From assembly GCA_023256475.1 (NCBI GenBank), contig JAGDXP010000012.1:124001-188000 (forward strand): a DNA stretch of 64,000 nucleotides, written 5' to 3'. The DNA is from Thermoplasmata archaeon. GTDB taxonomy: Archaea > Thermoplasmatota > Thermoplasmata > Thermoplasmatales > GCA-001856825. The notes under the pieces are model-generated. The model did no database searches. It was given only the letters and a program-made list of their open reading frames with translations, and was not told where the DNA came from. Positions 29,048-39,581 of the stretch are shown in pieces. Position 1 is the first letter of the stretch, and the number at the start of each line of letters is the position of its first letter. A program made the position numbers and the translations under genes.

Positions 29048-31765
29048 ATGCCATATGATTTTGGCAGAATAGAGTCAAAGTGGCTACAAAGGTGGGAGGC
29101 GGACAAGATCTTTCAACCAACTGAGACAGGAAAGAAATACCTACTGACAGTCCCCTATCCTTATGCCAATGGTGCCCTACACATAGGACATGGGAGGACT
29201 TATACAATAGGGGATATAATGGCAAGGTACCTGAGAATGAAGGGATATAACGTACTTTATCCCATGGGTTTTCATATATCTGGAACTCCTATATTGGGTT
29301 TCGCTAAGAAAATTGAAAAGGGTGATAAGGCAACAATTGATCTGTACAAATCTTATCTGGAATTATACGGAGACAATCCAGATTTAATAAAGGAATTCAG
29401 CAAACCAGAAAATATTGCAAATTATTTCGCCAATAAGATAATAAGTGATTTTAGCAATATGGGTTTTTCCATAGATTGGTCCAGAGTATTCAATACCGGA
29501 GAGCCCATTTATAATAAGTTCATAGAATGGCAATTCAGAAAGCTACATTCTATGGGCTTAATAAAACAGGGGGATTATCCAATCCTATATTCTATTGCGG
29601 AAGGAAATCCAGTCGGAGAAGACGATATAGCAGATGGTGATGTAGATAAAGTCTCAATTCTTGAGTTTGTAACAGTATTATTCCAATTTGAGGATAAATA
29701 CTTGGGGGCATCAACTCTAAGGCCGGAGACATTGGAGGGCGTAACTAATCTATTCATAAATCCTAACGGAATGTACACAATCATAGAATTAGATGGAAGG
29801 AAGATTGTCGTTTCAAAAGAGGCTGCGGAAAAATTGCAATATCAAAGGCAAATTGAGATAGTGGGAAATATAGATCCCAAAGAGTTAATTGGGAAGATTG
29901 CCAAAGAACCTCTTCATGGAAGATCCATTCCTATCATAGGTGCTGAATTTGTAGATACCGATAACGCCACAGGAATAGTTTATTCTGTTCCAGCTCATTC
30001 ACTTCAGGATTACCTTGCATTAAGGGAGTCCGGAGATAACATAGAGCCTATACAGATTATAGAAGGTGTAAATGAGAGCGTTGAAGATGTTATTGAGAAA
30101 TTCAAAATTTCATCTATAGGGGAAACTGAAAAGATCGAGGAAGCTACCAAATATCTCTATGAAATGGAATTCTATCACGGTATAATAAGCAAGGGAAAAT
30201 ATTCAGGCAAGTTTATAAGAGAAGTAAAGGACGAGATAAAGAATGATTACATAAAGGATAAGATAGCATTCATATTTTATGAAACAAGCAGAAAGGCAGT
30301 GACCAGGGAGGGAGACAAGGTTATTGTTGCTATAATTAATAATCAGTGGTTTATTGATTATTCCAATGAACAATGGAAGAATAAAGTCAGAAACCTGTTA
30401 AATGAGATGCAATTGAAACCGGACTCGCTGAGGAATCAGTTCATGCAGGTTGTTGATTGGATAAGGGAAAGGCCCTGTGCTAGGAAGAGAGGTCTGGGCA
30501 CAAGATTGCCCATGGACAGAAATTGGGTTATTGAGAGTTTAAGCGACTCAACGATATATCCTGCGCTGTATACCATAATAAGGGAACTAAGGGAAATGGA
30601 TTTCAACGAAATTGATGATGCTATTTTCGATTTCATATTCTTTGGCAAGGGAGAATTGAAAGGAAAATCCAATGATACCATAGAATTGGCTAAAAGGGCT
30701 AGAAAGGAATTTGAATTTTGGTATCCAGTAGATTGGAGACATACAGGATATCCACATATATCAAATCATCTAACATTTTATCTTTTTAATCATGTTGCAA
30801 TATTCCCCGAAGAAGACTGGCCAAAAGGTGTATCCACTGGCGGAATAGTCCTCTCTGAAGGCCAAAAGATGGCGAAGAGCAAGGGCAATGTAGTTCCACT
30901 GCTGACAGTTAAGAGGAAATACGGCGCAGATCTTTTCAGATTATACTTTGCGACAAACGCCGATGTATGGTACGATGTGGACTGGAGATCATCCGAAGTA
31001 AACATGATGCAGAAGAAGCTTGAAAAGTTTTATGAATACTTGACAAATGCAATCAAGTATGAAGGTGAACCGGAAGAGAGGGACCTCTGGATAGTTGGGA
31101 AATTTAATGAGAGGCTAAAGCACGCAGATGAAGCATTCGGAGATATGAGAATCAGAGAAGCAGCAGTAGAGCTATTCTACAATATGATGAATGATGTTCA
31201 GGAATTAGAATCTATAGCGGGTAAGGACAGAACCATGAGGGCCATCAAGAAGTTTGGGAGAGATTGGGCGCTTTCATTGTCACCCATAATACCATTTATT
31301 TCAGAAGAAATTAATGAATTATACGGTGGATCTGGGTATGCATCATTGTCATCATATCCCAGCTATAATGAAAGCCATAAGCAAATACTGGAAGAATGGG
31401 AATATGTGGAAGGATTATTGGAAGATTTCAAAAATATAATTAAAATTTATCCCAACAAGCCGGGTAAAATGAGGATCTATGTGGCTGAAGATTGGAAGAG
31501 GGAAGCATTTAAAAAATTCAACGAATTGGGTATGAAAGAATTTATGAAGTCAGCTACCCCAGAGCAGAGAGAATTCATATTAACAATTACAAAGAGAAAG
31601 GACGCAAAGAACTTGAGATTAAATGTAAATGAGATAATGGTTCTCGAGAGATACAAGGAAGACCTGGAGAATTATCTAAAACTCAAAATAGAGATATTGA
31701 AAACGGGAGAAGATGATAAATCAAAGAAGTCACTGCCCGGAAAGCCAGCCATACTTTTGGAATAA
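29048..31765 (+). CDS. leuS: Leucyl-tRNA synthetase (archaeal type)
   Basis: VPYPYANGALHIGHGRTYTIGD, GQKMAKSKGNVVP (KMSKS), editing-domain TLRPETLEGVTNLFINP. Confidence 0.95.
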   Translation: MPYDFGRIESKWLQRWEADKIFQPTETGKKYLLTVPYPYANGALHIGHGRTYTIGDIMARYLRMKGYNVLYPMGFHISGTPILGFAKKIEKGDKATIDLYKSYLELYGDNPDLIKEFSKPENIANYFANKIISDFSNMGFSIDWSRVFNTGEPIYNKFIEWQFRKLHSMGLIKQGDYPILYSIAEGNPVGEDDIADGDVDKVSILEFVTVLFQFEDKYLGASTLRPETLEGVTNLFINPNGMYTIIELDGRKIVVSKEAAEKLQYQRQIEIVGNIDPKELIGKIAKEPLHGRSIPIIGAEFVDTDNATGIVYSVPAHSLQDYLALRESGDNIEPIQIIEGVNESVEDVIEKFKISSIGETEKIEEATKYLYEMEFYHGIISKGKYSGKFIREVKDEIKNDYIKDKIAFIFYETSRKAVTREGDKVIVAIINNQWFIDYSNEQWKNKVRNLLNEMQLKPDSLRNQFMQVVDWIRERPCARKRGLGTRLPMDRNWVIESLSDSTIYPALYTIIRELREMDFNEIDDAIFDFIFFGKGELKGKSNDTIELAKRARKEFEFWYPVDWRHTGYPHISNHLTFYLFNHVAIFPEEDWPKGVSTGGIVLSEGQKMAKSKGNVVPLLTVKRKYGADLFRLYFATNADVWYDVDWRSSEVNMMQKKLEKFYEYLTNAIKYEGEPEERDLWIVGKFNERLKHADEAFGDMRIREAAVELFYNMMNDVQELESIAGKDRTMRAIKKFGRDWALSLSPIIPFISEEINELYGGSGYASLSSYPSYNESHKQILEEWEYVEGLLEDFKNIIKIYPNKPGKMRIYVAEDWKREAFKKFNELGMKEFMKSATPEQREFILTITKRKDAKNLRLNVNEIMVLERYKEDLENYLKLKIEILKTGEDDKSKKSLPGKPAILLE

Positions 31766-31866
31766 GAATTTGTATCGTGTTGCAAAAAATTTGCTTCTAT
31801 TATTTTATTTTATAAATAAAAATAAGGATTTTATCCATTATAAATAAAATTCCATATTCACAATGA

Positions 31867-32592
31867 TTATCTCTTTCGGAATTTTTGCAGATACTCCCTT
31901 GCAGTGGGAGAAACCACAATTTTACCGAAATAAGCTGCTTCCAGATCTTCAGAATACACATCCTGAAGTAGCAGAAGTTTTATTTTTTCAATGGCCTCAG
32001 ATGAATAGCCTTTAAAATTCTGTGCCATGGCCATAGCATAGCTTTCAGGGTTATCATCCAGAAAGTTAACAAGTCCTATATTATAGGCTTCTTCTCCGGT
32101 TACATATTTTCCACTAATAAGCAAATATTTTCCGATTCCATTTCCAAGTATTCTTGATATTCTTTTTATTCCTCCCCAACCTGGGAAAATTCCCAGGGTA
32201 ACTTCAGGCAGTCCGATTTTTGCGGTCTTAGATGAAATTCTAATATCAGTGCTGAGAGCCAATTCCAAACCTCCACCAAGAGCACCTCCGCTAATTGCAG
32301 ATATTGTAACTCCAGGATATCTTTCAATCTGATTCATTAGGTTGTTACCCTTCAATGAAAATTCATAAGCAGTTTTCTCATCCATTGTGAAAAATTGATT
32401 AATATCAGCACCTGCTGAAAAAAATCCGCCATTCCCTTTAAAAATTATAACTTTAGCCCTGTCTTTCAAGGCGTTTTCCAATGATAATTGAATGCCATTC
32501 ATAACTTCCAGATTTATTGAATTCTTCTTCTCAGGGCGATTTATGGCAATTGTGGAAATGCCATCTTCAAATTTATATTCAATCTCAGGCAC
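31867..32592 (-). CDS. Enoyl-CoA hydratase/isomerase family protein
   Basis: FFSAGADINQF, AISGGALGGGLELALSTDIRISS, LPEVTLGIFPGWGG. Confidence 0.9.
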   Translation of the reverse strand: MPEIEYKFEDGISTIAINRPEKKNSINLEVMNGIQLSLENALKDRAKVIIFKGNGGFFSAGADINQFFTMDEKTAYEFSLKGNNLMNQIERYPGVTISAISGGALGGGLELALSTDIRISSKTAKIGLPEVTLGIFPGWGGIKRISRILGNGIGKYLLISGKYVTGEEAYNIGLVNFLDDNPESYAMAMAQNFKGYSSEAIEKIKLLLLQDVYSEDLEAAYFGKIVVSPTAREYLQKFRKR

Positions 32593-33172
32593 CCTGAGTC
32601 ATCTCCCCGAGTTTCAATTTAAAAACTAATGATTCTCCATCTTTTTTCTTATCTTCTATATTGATATTTTTATTCGAAAGATCAATTATAGCCTTAATAT
32701 ATCCCTCTGCCATGTTTAAAAATGGCTCTCCATTCTTCCTTGGAGTGACCCTTAATAACACAACATGTTTTGAAATATCGGAACTACTTGATTTCAGGTA
32801 TGGTATTGAAAATAGGATGTTATCTTCAATAGTTTTTATAACTTGCCTCGGGGTTGAAAGTTTTGTTATCAGCTTGAGAAGGTTCGCCCTGTCTCCAAGT
32901 GCATATCCAAGCTGATTCATTCTCTCATTAAAATCTCCACCCAATGCCTTTGCCACAGCTATTATCAATTTGGCATAAACGTCTTCCGGATAGCTCGATA
33001 AAGTGCCTATCTCGTCCAGATTGCTGATTACAACACCATTGGAATTCAATTCTTTTAACATGATCTTAATCCCTTGCATTCCCCTTTTCTGCTTTAGGTA
33101 ATTTATGAAGAATTTTAAATCGGCGCCGCTTGCTTCTTCCATATTATATCGAATTTCAATATATTTTGCCAA
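32585..33172 (-). CDS. Conserved hypothetical protein
   Basis: Intact ORF overlapping the enoyl-CoA hydratase gene; no family recognised. Confidence 0.7.
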   Translation of the reverse strand: MAKYIEIRYNMEEASGADLKFFINYLKQKRGMQGIKIMLKELNSNGVVISNLDEIGTLSSYPEDVYAKLIIAVAKALGGDFNERMNQLGYALGDRANLLKLITKLSTPRQVIKTIEDNILFSIPYLKSSSSDISKHVVLLRVTPRKNGEPFLNMAEGYIKAIIDLSNKNINIEDKKKDGESLVFKLKLGEMTQGA

Positions 33173-33199
33173 TTAAAATATTTTTTCTAGATTTCTATA

Positions 33200-34084
33200 T
33201 TAGAAAATATCCTGTACATTATACAGAGAACCTTTCAGGCCATCCAAGGCTATACCGCTACTAATAAAGAATGGATAAAAGTAGGTACCTTCAAATTTGA
33301 TCTTGATGCTTTCTTCCAATGGCTCAACTTTCTTCTTGATATAGATTAAGAAATATTTAGTTTCCTTTTCTTCAACTGTATATCCCATGTTATGCTGTGA
33401 GACCCATTTTTTGGCACCATGCATCGCTATGTCCGGCTCCCATTTAATATCCATTTCCTTATGCGGAAAGGGCCATTTATCAACAAGTTCAAATCCAGAA
33501 ACCGCTTCATCAGGCAACCCATTTAATGAATTAATCATCAATGCCCCATTTCTAGTAACGATCTTACCCTCCATGTTCACATCGCATTTGTATGAATAAA
33601 AATGGAATGGTATAAAATAAAGCTCTGATTTAACTCCTACCGAATCATTTATTTCATCTGTGGAAAGCTGAGGCTTAATAAATTTAGGTGTCTCACCAGT
33701 TTCAAGTCTAATGTAGATCGAATCATCCTCCTTATGTTCAACTTCTCTAGTTGTTTTAATGGGGTGCAGGCTGAGATCAATTACGCTCCTTCCTATTATG
33801 TTAATCAATTCATCTCTCTTTATGCAATTTATTTTCTTTGAAATGCAGTAGGAATAAATTTCTTGATCCACATCAACCAATGAGAAAACATATCTCTCTC
33901 CCGGGAAATCGCTGGTTGCGGAATTAAAATCTCTAACAAGGTCAATTTTATTTTCTGTTAGGAGCATTATAACTTCATTGGATCCATCTTGGTATTCAAC
34001 CCACAAGTATTTGTCAGGGTAACCTGGATAGATCCTGCCACCGGATGCAGAAACAATTTCTTCCAAAATGGACCTCAGGTTCAT
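33200..34084 (-). CDS. Hypothetical protein
   Basis: Long intact ORF with consistent codon use; no family recognised. Confidence 0.7.
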   Translation of the reverse strand: MNLRSILEEIVSASGGRIYPGYPDKYLWVEYQDGSNEVIMLLTENKIDLVRDFNSATSDFPGERYVFSLVDVDQEIYSYCISKKINCIKRDELINIIGRSVIDLSLHPIKTTREVEHKEDDSIYIRLETGETPKFIKPQLSTDEINDSVGVKSELYFIPFHFYSYKCDVNMEGKIVTRNGALMINSLNGLPDEAVSGFELVDKWPFPHKEMDIKWEPDIAMHGAKKWVSQHNMGYTVEEKETKYFLIYIKKKVEPLEESIKIKFEGTYFYPFFISSGIALDGLKGSLYNVQDIF

Positions 34085-34256
34085 CTTTCACTATTAATTT
34101 CATCATTGATTAAACAGTTTTCTGCGTGTCTTCAAAATTATTAACAAAACTTGCAACCCATATTGTGAGTTAAAATTAATTTTTTTTGTTTGTTCCAAAA
34201 TGATGAATTTGGTTATTTATTTATTTAATTTTTCAATTTGGGACTTGGGTAATAAG

Positions 34257-34811
34257 ATGTATGAAATACGTTTTCATGGAAGAGGTGGGCAGGGAGCTGT
34301 CACCGCATCCAAGATATTGGCTACCGCCGCCTTTAAAGAGGGAAAGTGGGTTACAAGTTTCCCCTTCTATGGAACAGAGCGCAGGGGGGCACCGGTTGCT
34401 GCTTTTACAAGGATTGATAATAATAAGGTTGAATTGAGGACGCAGATCTATAGTCCCGACACAGTAATACTTTTGGACAAATCATTGATGAATATAATCA
34501 ACGTAACAGATGGACTTAAAGAAAACGGTTTGATTCTCATTAACTCGAGGAAGAATGATGTGTTGAATCATCCAGAGCTGAAAAAATTCAAAGTTGCAGT
34601 TGTAGACGCTACATCAATAGCTATACGCAATAGGCTTGGAGATCCAGCACATCCCATAGTTAATACAGCTATTCTGGGTGCATATGCTAAAATATCGGGA
34701 ATTGTAAAACTGGAATCTATTATAGAAGCGACCAAGGATCTATCTCCTAGCAAGATAAATGAGAATATAAATGCAGTGAAACAGGCGTATGATGAAGTAG
34801 AGGTGATTTAA
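34257..34811 (+). CDS. porG: 2-oxoacid (pyruvate-type):ferredoxin oxidoreductase gamma subunit
   Basis: MYEIRFHGRGGQGAVTASKILATAAFKEGKWVTSFPFYGTERRGAPV; start placed at ATG 34257. Confidence 0.9.
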   Translation: MYEIRFHGRGGQGAVTASKILATAAFKEGKWVTSFPFYGTERRGAPVAAFTRIDNNKVELRTQIYSPDTVILLDKSLMNIINVTDGLKENGLILINSRKNDVLNHPELKKFKVAVVDATSIAIRNRLGDPAHPIVNTAILGAYAKISGIVKLESIIEATKDLSPSKINENINAVKQAYDEVEVI

Positions 34812-35105
34812 ATGGTTCTTGTTCCGACAGCATATGCCCCTTCAAGCAATAATAAAACTTCTTCCTGGAGAACCACAAAGCCGGTTATTGATTATGGGAA
34901 ATGCACCAGATGCATGATTTGCTGGAAGTTCTGTCCTGATGTTGCCATTGGTGTAACCCAAGGGATGAATCTTGAATTTCCCAATGAAAGGTTTGCCAAG
35001 ATGGAAGCCCCATACATTGATTACGATTATTGCAAAGGTTGTGGTATCTGTGCCAATGAATGCCCCTTCGATGCCATAGATATGGTTCAGGAGAGTGAGA
35101 TGTGA
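34812..35105 (+). CDS. porD: 2-oxoacid:ferredoxin oxidoreductase delta subunit (2[4Fe-4S])
   Basis: CTRCMICWKFCP and CKGCGICANECP. Confidence 0.93.
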   Translation: MVLVPTAYAPSSNNKTSSWRTTKPVIDYGKCTRCMICWKFCPDVAIGVTQGMNLEFPNERFAKMEAPYIDYDYCKGCGICANECPFDAIDMVQESEM

Positions 35106-36280
35106 TGAGAAATATGAATAAAAATTGGAATATAATGACTGGTAATGAAGCGGTAGCGTTAGCCACAAAATTGGCAGGAGTTAGGTTTGTTTCTGCCTAT
35201 CCGATTACCCCTCAAACCGCAATCGTAGAAAAGATAGCCGAAATGGTTGCAAATGAAAAGATGGATGCTAAATTCATTGAGGTGGAGAGTGAGCACAGTG
35301 CAATGGCTTCCGTTATGGGCAGCGAACTGGCAGGGGTAAGATCCTTCACGGCATCAAGTTCTCATGGAATTCTCTATATGCACGAAATGCTGAATTGGGT
35401 AGCTGGGATGAGGCTTCCAATTTTGATGGCAGTGGTTAATAGATCCATAGGCCCTCCCTGGAATATTTGGGCTGATCATTCAGACACAATGATACAAAGA
35501 GATACAGGCTGGATGCAGCTATATGGTGAATCAAATCAGGAGGCCATGGACACAATAATTCTCGGGTACAAATTGGCAGAACATAAGGATATACTTTTGC
35601 CCATAATGGTAATGCAGGATGCATTCACGCTTTCACATACATCTGAGCCAGTTGAGATTAGGGATGAAATGGTAGTCAGGGAATTTTTAGGTGACCTAAA
35701 TTTGCCTTTCAAAATAGACACCAATAGGCCAATGGGGTATGGTTCCCTGATGCCACCAGATGGGCCATTCATGGAATTAAAGATGGATATGAAGAAATCC
35801 ATGTACTCTGCAGTTGATAGATTTGTTGAAATAACCAAAGAGTTTAATGATCTATTTGATGCAAATTTTCCAGGACCAGTTGAAGGTTTTATGATGGAAG
35901 ATGCTGATTATGCTCTCATAACTCTAGGCTCCATATCCTCCACTGCAAAATATGTAGTTAGGAATCTTAGAAATCAGGGTAAGAAGGTTGGCCTATTGAG
36001 GATTCTACTTTATAGGCCATTCCCAAAGGATTTGGTAATAAGCTATCTTAGGGGTCTGAAAGGGTTCGGAGTTGTTGACAGGAGCTCTACATACGGACCT
36101 TACGGATCACTTTATATGGATGTGATTTCATCCATATATGGAAAGCTAGAGATTCCGGCTGCTAATTTCGTGGCAGGGCTGGGAGGACGTGATGTAAGGG
36201 TTAAGGACTTCGAAGAGATGTTCACGAAGATAATGGAGGGGGAAGAGGGCGAAATATGGATTAATGTGGGGGTGAAGTAA
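35102..36280 (+). CDS. porA: 2-oxoacid:ferredoxin oxidoreductase alpha subunit
   Basis: SAYPITPQTAIVEKIAE...EVESEHSAMASVMGSELAGVRSFTASSSHG. Confidence 0.93.
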   Translation: MMRNMNKNWNIMTGNEAVALATKLAGVRFVSAYPITPQTAIVEKIAEMVANEKMDAKFIEVESEHSAMASVMGSELAGVRSFTASSSHGILYMHEMLNWVAGMRLPILMAVVNRSIGPPWNIWADHSDTMIQRDTGWMQLYGESNQEAMDTIILGYKLAEHKDILLPIMVMQDAFTLSHTSEPVEIRDEMVVREFLGDLNLPFKIDTNRPMGYGSLMPPDGPFMELKMDMKKSMYSAVDRFVEITKEFNDLFDANFPGPVEGFMMEDADYALITLGSISSTAKYVVRNLRNQGKKVGLLRILLYRPFPKDLVISYLRGLKGFGVVDRSSTYGPYGSLYMDVISSIYGKLEIPAANFVAGLGGRDVRVKDFEEMFTKIMEGEEGEIWINVGVK

Positions 36281-37174
36281 ATGCCATTTTCTATTCCAAA
36301 GGAAGAGTACATGATGTCTGGTCATACTGCCTGCGCAGGATGTGGCGCAACTCTTGCAATGAGATATGTAATGAAAGCAATGGGAGAAAAGACTGTGGTG
36401 ACAGTTCCGGCATCATGCTGGGCAGTTATCCCTGGAAATTATCCAAATACCGCTCTTAAAGTACCATTTATTTATACTCCATTTGCAAGCACAGGCGCTA
36501 CTATATCTGGAATCAGGGAGGCGCTAAATGAAGAGGGAAAGGAAGATTATAACGTAGTAGGTTTTGCTGGAGACGGTGGTACTGCCGACATAGGTCTACA
36601 GGCATTGAGTGCTGCCATGGAGAGAGGACACAATGTGTTCTACATAATGTATGATAATGAAGCATACATGAATACTGGAATACAGAGGAGCAGCAGCACA
36701 CCATATGGTGCATGGACCACCACAACACCTGTTGGAAAGGACAGGGTTTACAAGAAGGAGAATAAAAAGGTGGTAGCAGATATGATGATGGCACAGAAGG
36801 TTCCTTATGTAGCAACTGCATCCATAGCATTCCCTGAGGATTTGATAAAAAAGATACAGAACGCAAAGAAGGTTAAAGGGCCAAAATTTATTCAGATCTT
36901 ATCTCCGTGCCCTCCAGGCTGGTATTTCAATTCAGAGAATACTGTTAAGATAGCAAGGCTAGCTGTAGAGACAAGAATCTTTCCTCTCTATGAATACATA
37001 GAGGGCAAATTCACCCTATATAAAAATCCAAATCCTCTGCCTGTCGAAAAATATTTAGAGATTCAGGGAAGGTTCGGTCATTTAAGCACGGAGGAAATAC
37101 AGAAAATTCAAGAAAATGTTAACAAGAGATGGGAAGAATTATTGGATAGAGAAAAGGGCAAAGTGATTACATGA
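36281..37174 (+). CDS. porB: 2-oxoacid:ferredoxin oxidoreductase beta subunit (TPP)
   Basis: GHTACAGCGATLAMRYV, GFAGDGGTADIGLQALSAAMERGHNVFYIMYDNEAYMNTGIQRS. Confidence 0.93.
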   Translation: MPFSIPKEEYMMSGHTACAGCGATLAMRYVMKAMGEKTVVTVPASCWAVIPGNYPNTALKVPFIYTPFASTGATISGIREALNEEGKEDYNVVGFAGDGGTADIGLQALSAAMERGHNVFYIMYDNEAYMNTGIQRSSSTPYGAWTTTTPVGKDRVYKKENKKVVADMMMAQKVPYVATASIAFPEDLIKKIQNAKKVKGPKFIQILSPCPPGWYFNSENTVKIARLAVETRIFPLYEYIEGKFTLYKNPNPLPVEKYLEIQGRFGHLSTEEIQKIQENVNKRWEELLDREKGKVIT

Positions 37175-38994
37175 AAGCTTCGGAACTGTTGGAGAAAAGT
37201 GAAAGGGTGCACTTCCTCCTAGGTAATGAAGCTGTTGTCAGAGGTCTCTATGAGGCGGGTGTCTCAGTAACTGCCACTTATCCTGGCACCCCTAGTTCTG
37301 AAATAGGTGACTTGTTATACGACGTTCATAATGATTTGGGTATATACTTTGAATATTCAGTTAATGAAAAAGTGGCCTTTGAGGTGGCTGCGTCAGCATC
37401 TTCACTTGGTAAGAGGGCTTTTGTGTTTATGAAGCACGTGGGTCTTAACGTTGCAATGGATTCTTTTGTTTCGTTGGGAATCTCTGGAGTTAAAGGAGGG
37501 TTCATTATTCTAAGTGCTGATGATCCATCTCTTTACTCTTCTCAAAATGAACAGGACAATAGGTACCTTGGAAAATTCGCAAAATATATAGTAATGGAAC
37601 CGTCTAATCCACAGGAGCTGAAGGATTTCGTTGTACAGGGATTTGATATATCTGAAGCCACTGGACAGCCTGTTTTGATAAGGAGCGTGACGAGGGTCTC
37701 ACACATGAGGTCAGTAGTAAGATATGGAAAGGTAAGAGAAAGGGAAAGTACTATCTCAAAGCCGGATAGGAGAAATACGGTTCTACTTCCAGAGAACTCA
37801 TTCAGATTGCAGCCGTTGGTGTTTGAGAGATTAAGAAAGGTAGTGGAGCAGGGTTTTTCAAGGAGCTTCATAAACATTGAAGGGCAAGGACAGGATTTGA
37901 TAATAACTTCTGGTTCGGCCTATAATTCTATTAAAGAAGCCCTGGAGATGCTCGGAATAAATGCAACGGTAATGAAAATAGGGATTTCATATCCCCTTGA
38001 CGCTGAATACATTTTTAGTCAAATTAAGAATTACAAAAGAATTATTTTAATTGAAGAGGGAGGTCCATTCATAGAAGAGCAAATAAATTCCATTATTGCA
38101 AGCAAGGGGCTGAAAAAGGAAATATACGGGAAAATAAGTGGGGATGTTCCACATAATTATGAGATGAATGTGGACAGAGTAAAGGGAATATTAGCAAAGA
38201 TATACGGGATTCCAGATAAATCCACCTTAATTAACATCGATTTGCCATCAAGGCCTCCTGAATTTTGCCCAGGATGTCCGCATAGGGCCTCCTATTATGC
38301 TGCCAAGATAGCGTTGAGGCAAAAGGGATGGAAGGACTATATATCTCCTACAGACATTGGTTGCTATACCCTGGGATATTATGATCCCTATGGCTTTGGA
38401 GATATGCTTCTATCCATGGGGTCTTCCATAGGAACTTCCAATGGATATTCAATTTTCTATGGAAAGAAGGTTATAACATTTATAGGAGATAGTACATTCT
38501 TCCACGCAGGAATTCCACCTATAATTAATGCTGTCCATAATAACCATCCAATGATCGTCGTAATCCTGGACAACAGCACCACTGCAATGACAGGTGGTCA
38601 GCCAACACCGGAGAACATGGGGATTAAGGTAAAAATTGAAGATGTTTTAAGATCCATAGGTATAAGGAATATCCACAGAACAGATCCTTATGATTTAAAA
38701 GGTACAGTGGAAACGTTTAAAAAAGCCATGGATGAAGAAGGCGTTTCCGTAATAATATCAGAAAGAGAATGCGCTCTAGAGGCTGACAGGAAGAAATCCA
38801 AGGATGAATTAAAAATTTTTCAGGTTAATCAAGATAAGTGCAAATTGTGTTACAATTGTGTAAGAAACTTCACTTGTGCAGCTTTCTATATAAAAGATAA
38901 GAAAGTTTACATAGACCCAGAATTGTGCGATGGCTGTTCGGTTTGCTCGGAGCCGCTCGTGTGTCCATTTGGAGCCATCGAGGTGGTGAAATGA
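37171..38994 (+). CDS. iorA: Indolepyruvate:ferredoxin oxidoreductase alpha subunit
   Basis: LLGNEAVVRGLYEAGVSVTATYPGTPSSEIGD, FCPGCPHRASYYAAK, C-terminal ferredoxin cysteines. Confidence 0.93.
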   Translation: MKASELLEKSERVHFLLGNEAVVRGLYEAGVSVTATYPGTPSSEIGDLLYDVHNDLGIYFEYSVNEKVAFEVAASASSLGKRAFVFMKHVGLNVAMDSFVSLGISGVKGGFIILSADDPSLYSSQNEQDNRYLGKFAKYIVMEPSNPQELKDFVVQGFDISEATGQPVLIRSVTRVSHMRSVVRYGKVRERESTISKPDRRNTVLLPENSFRLQPLVFERLRKVVEQGFSRSFINIEGQGQDLIITSGSAYNSIKEALEMLGINATVMKIGISYPLDAEYIFSQIKNYKRIILIEEGGPFIEEQINSIIASKGLKKEIYGKISGDVPHNYEMNVDRVKGILAKIYGIPDKSTLINIDLPSRPPEFCPGCPHRASYYAAKIALRQKGWKDYISPTDIGCYTLGYYDPYGFGDMLLSMGSSIGTSNGYSIFYGKKVITFIGDSTFFHAGIPPIINAVHNNHPMIVVILDNSTTAMTGGQPTPENMGIKVKIEDVLRSIGIRNIHRTDPYDLKGTVETFKKAMDEEGVSVIISERECALEADRKKSKDELKIFQVNQDKCKLCYNCVRNFTCAAFYIKDKKVYIDPELCDGCSVCSEPLVCPFGAIEVVK

Positions 38995-39581
38995 CATCTA
39001 TTGTTTTAGCGGGGGTTGGTGGCCAGGGTATTATTACTCTTGGAAAGATTCTCGGCGAGGCTGCCATATTAGAGGGGAAAAAGGCACTGATGACAGAGAT
39101 TCATGGCATGGCACAGAGAGGCGGAAGGATATCCGTGGACTTGAGAATTGGAGATTATGAAAGCGCTATAATCCCGAATGGTTCCGCGGACGCAATTCTT
39201 GGATTTGAATTAATGGAAACAGCGAGGAATACGTTTAAATTGAAGAGTAGTGGGGTTATAGTAGCTAACAGAAGAATGATACATCCCATGCCACTTATAA
39301 TGAAAGTACAGGAATATCCTGAAAAGGAAAGTGAAGAAATTATATCCAGGTTCAAGCACTATTATTTGAATGCGGATGAAGTTGCCATATCTGTTGGTGA
39401 AAAAAGGTCTCTGAATATGGTTATGCTAGGTGCACTTTATGGAGTAGGCATCTTAGATGTGAGTGAAGAATCGTTAAGGCAGGCTATAATGGCTTCATTC
39501 AGCAATACAAAAGTAGGGGAAATAAATGTGAAGGCATTCGAAGCCGGGATTGCTACAGTGAATGAGGAAAAAATCCTATGA
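38991..39581 (+). CDS. iorB: Indolepyruvate:ferredoxin oxidoreductase beta subunit
   Basis: MTSIVLAGVGGQGIITLGKILGEAAILEGKKALMTEIHGMAQRGG; ATGA overlap with iorA, start moved to 38991. Confidence 0.92.
   Translation: MTSIVLAGVGGQGIITLGKILGEAAILEGKKALMTEIHGMAQRGGRISVDLRIGDYESAIIPNGSADAILGFELMETARNTFKLKSSGVIVANRRMIHPMPLIMKVQEYPEKESEEIISRFKHYYLNADEVAISVGEKRSLNMVMLGALYGVGILDVSEESLRQAIMASFSNTKVGEINVKAFEAGIATVNEEKIL

Noticed and set aside
31766-31866. AT-rich palindrome-like stretch between leuS and the enoyl-CoA hydratase gene
   Set aside because: Lies between convergent genes and is simply A/T-rich; probably a bidirectional termination region, with no distinctive structure.
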